NCBI GenBank assembly: GCA_949957035.1
Contig: CATLIP010000128.1
Span: 1 to 7,083, forward strand
DNA length: 7,083 nucleotides
Direction: 5' to 3'
Source of the DNA: an uncultured Lachnospiraceae bacterium
GTDB taxonomy: Bacteria; Bacillota_A; Clostridia; Lachnospirales; Lachnospiraceae
Each line of letters opens with the position of its first letter. Positions within the stretch are counted from its first letter, which is position 1. The notes under the pieces are model-generated. The model did not search any database. It had not been told where the DNA came from and was given only the letters and a program-made list of their open reading frames with translations. The translations under genes and the position numbers were made by a program. Below are positions 5,727 through 7,083 of the stretch, in pieces.

Positions 5727-7083
5727 ATGAACGAATTGACAATGAATCTCAAGAGCCATTCTAAGATTCCGCTTTATGAACAGATTTACAGCTATATTAA
5801 GACGGACATCCAGAGCGGGAGACTGAAATATCGGGAAAAGCTGCCCTCAACCCGGTCGCTGTCCAGGCATTTAGAGGTCAGCAGGAGTACGGTGGAGCTG
5901 GCCTATGAGCAGCTTTTGTCGGAAGGGTATATTGAAGCCAAGCCATACAAGGGATTTTTTGTGGCGCAGACGGAAGAGCTGTACCATTTCAAAAAAGAGC
6001 GGATACAGCCTGCCGCTCCCAAGCAGCAGAAGAAGTACAAGTATGATTTCTCTCCTAATGGGGTGGATTTAAGGAGCTTTCCCTACAATGCATGGCGGAA
6101 GCTTACGAAGGATATTCTGATGGATGACCGGACGGAGTTATTCCGTTCCGGTGATTCTAAAGGAGAGTATGGTTTCCGCAATGCGATCAGCAGCTATCTG
6201 CATCAGGCAAGAGGGGTAAACTGTTCGCCGGACCAGATTATCGTTGGCGCGGGAAGCGACTATATCCTGATGCTCCTTAGCATGGTCTTGGGGAGAGGGC
6301 ACAGGATTGCCTTTGAGGACCCGGCGTACAAGCAGGCGTATCACATGGCCAATGCGTTATCTTATGAAACAGTTCCGGTATCTCTGGATAAAAGCGGGAT
6401 GATGGTTTCCGCGCTGGAGGAGTCTGGCGCGGATATTGCGTATGTGACGCCGTCCCATCAATACCCTATGGGTATCGTAATGCCCATCAACCGGAGGATG
6501 GAGCTTCTTAGGTGGGCGGCGAAGGGGGAGGAACGGTATATCGTAGAGGACGACTACGACAGTGAGTATCGCTATAAGGGAAAACCGATTCCTGCCCTCC
6601 AAGGGTATGACGCCCATGAGAAAGTCATTTATCTGGGGACATTTTCCCGCTCGGTTGCGCCGGCAATCCGGTTAAGCTATATGGTGCTGCCGCAGCCTCT
6701 TATGGATGTATATGAGAGAAAAAACAGGTTCGTGCATTCTACCGTTTCCAAGGTAGACCAGTTGATTATGCAGAGATTTCTCGAAGAAGGGTATTATGAA
6801 CGGCATCTCAACAAGACGAGGGCGTTGTATAAGAGCCGTCATGACGTGCTGTTAGAGGGGCTTAGGCCTATGTCGGATATTCTGGATGTTTCCGGGGAAC
6901 ATGCGGGTGTGCATCTGCTTTTGACCTTCCATAACGGGCTGTCGGAAACTAAGCTAATCCAAAGGGCGGCAAAAGAGGATGTGCGTGTGTATGGGCTGTC
7001 GGATTACCGGATTAGGCAGGCTTTGGAGGAAAAGCCCACCATTTTGCTTGGCTATGCCAACCTGACGGAAGAGCAGATTGGGG
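5727..7083 (+). CDS. MocR-type (GntR/aminotransferase fusion) transcriptional regulator, C-terminus cut by right edge
   Basis: The frame is open from ATG 5727 to the window end, 452 complete codons, and the family is about 460-490 residues, so nearly all is present. Residues 10-80 form a GntR-type winged helix (IPLYEQIYSYIKTDI, LPSTRSLSRHLEVSRSTV, YEQLLSEGYI, KGFFV). A linker of about 25 residues follows, then a fold-type I aminotransferase-like domain: GEYGFRNAI, GAGSDYILMLL, EDPAY, TPSHQYPMG at 241-249, and EDDYDSEYRY at 274-283, with D275 and Y277 at the cofactor-binding positions. The segment LGTFSRSVAP has Arg308 where MocR proteins carry the PLP Schiff-base lysine (GTFSK; GabR K312). 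Spacing from D275 to R308 is 33, equal to GabR D279 to K312. The start follows the glnS stop by 10 nt with a modest AGGGA site, suggesting translational coupling. The target genes are not visible, and it cannot be assigned to GabR, PdxR or another subgroup. Confidence 0.93.
   Translation, partial: MNELTMNLKSHSKIPLYEQIYSYIKTDIQSGRLKYREKLPSTRSLSRHLEVSRSTVELAYEQLLSEGYIEAKPYKGFFVAQTEELYHFKKERIQPAAPKQQKKYKYDFSPNGVDLRSFPYNAWRKLTKDILMDDRTELFRSGDSKGEYGFRNAISSYLHQARGVNCSPDQIIVGAGSDYILMLLSMVLGRGHRIAFEDPAYKQAYHMANALSYETVPVSLDKSGMMVSALEESGADIAYVTPSHQYPMGIVMPINRRMELLRWAAKGEERYIVEDDYDSEYRYKGKPIPALQGYDAHEKVIYLGTFSRSVAPAIRLSYMVLPQPLMDVYERKNRFVHSTVSKVDQLIMQRFLEEGYYERHLNKTRALYKSRHDVLLEGLRPMSDILDVSGEHAGVHLLLTFHNGLSETKLIQRAAKEDVRVYGLSDYRIRQALEEKPTILLGYANLTEEQIG

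Overview
The window looks like ordinary chromosomal DNA from a Clostridia-type Firmicute, probably a Lachnospiraceae relative. This rests on strong AGGAGG-type ribosome binding sites, GTG starts, a tRNA gene without an encoded CCA end, TTGACA/TATAGT-type promoters, a GlnRS of the kind many Clostridia carry, and Clostridia-like protein sequences. The species cannot be named from this sequence. There is no sign of mobile elements, CRISPR, phage or recent transfer.

The left 2.9 kb is a minus-strand folate cluster, read right to left: folC (folylpolyglutamate/dihydrofolate synthase), folE (GTP cyclohydrolase I), an HD-domain phosphohydrolase, and folP (dihydropteroate synthase, cut by the left edge). 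folE and the HD gene overlap by 4 nt, and the HD gene and folP are 15 nt apart. FolE makes dihydroneopterin triphosphate, FolP condenses the pterin with p-aminobenzoate, and FolC adds glutamate. The HD gene sits where a dihydroneopterin triphosphate dephosphorylating enzyme would be expected, and this is the most attractive functional lead here.

An AT-rich divergent gap (about 2890-3093) separates this cluster from a plus-strand half. The gap holds A-tracts spaced exactly 11 bp apart, followed by a good sigma-A-type promoter for a single tRNA-Thr(GGT) gene, which ends in a clear intrinsic terminator.

To the right, three plus-strand genes follow: a NUDIX hydrolase of the ADP-ribose pyrophosphatase type, glnS (glutaminyl-tRNA synthetase, 555 aa), and a MocR/GntR-type regulator fused to an aminotransferase-like domain. 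The regulator runs off the right edge a little before its expected end. No terminator is visible between these three, so they may be co-transcribed. The regulator has arginine where the family has its PLP-binding lysine, which is the clearest sequence-level oddity in the window. No gap longer than 300 bases lacks a gene.
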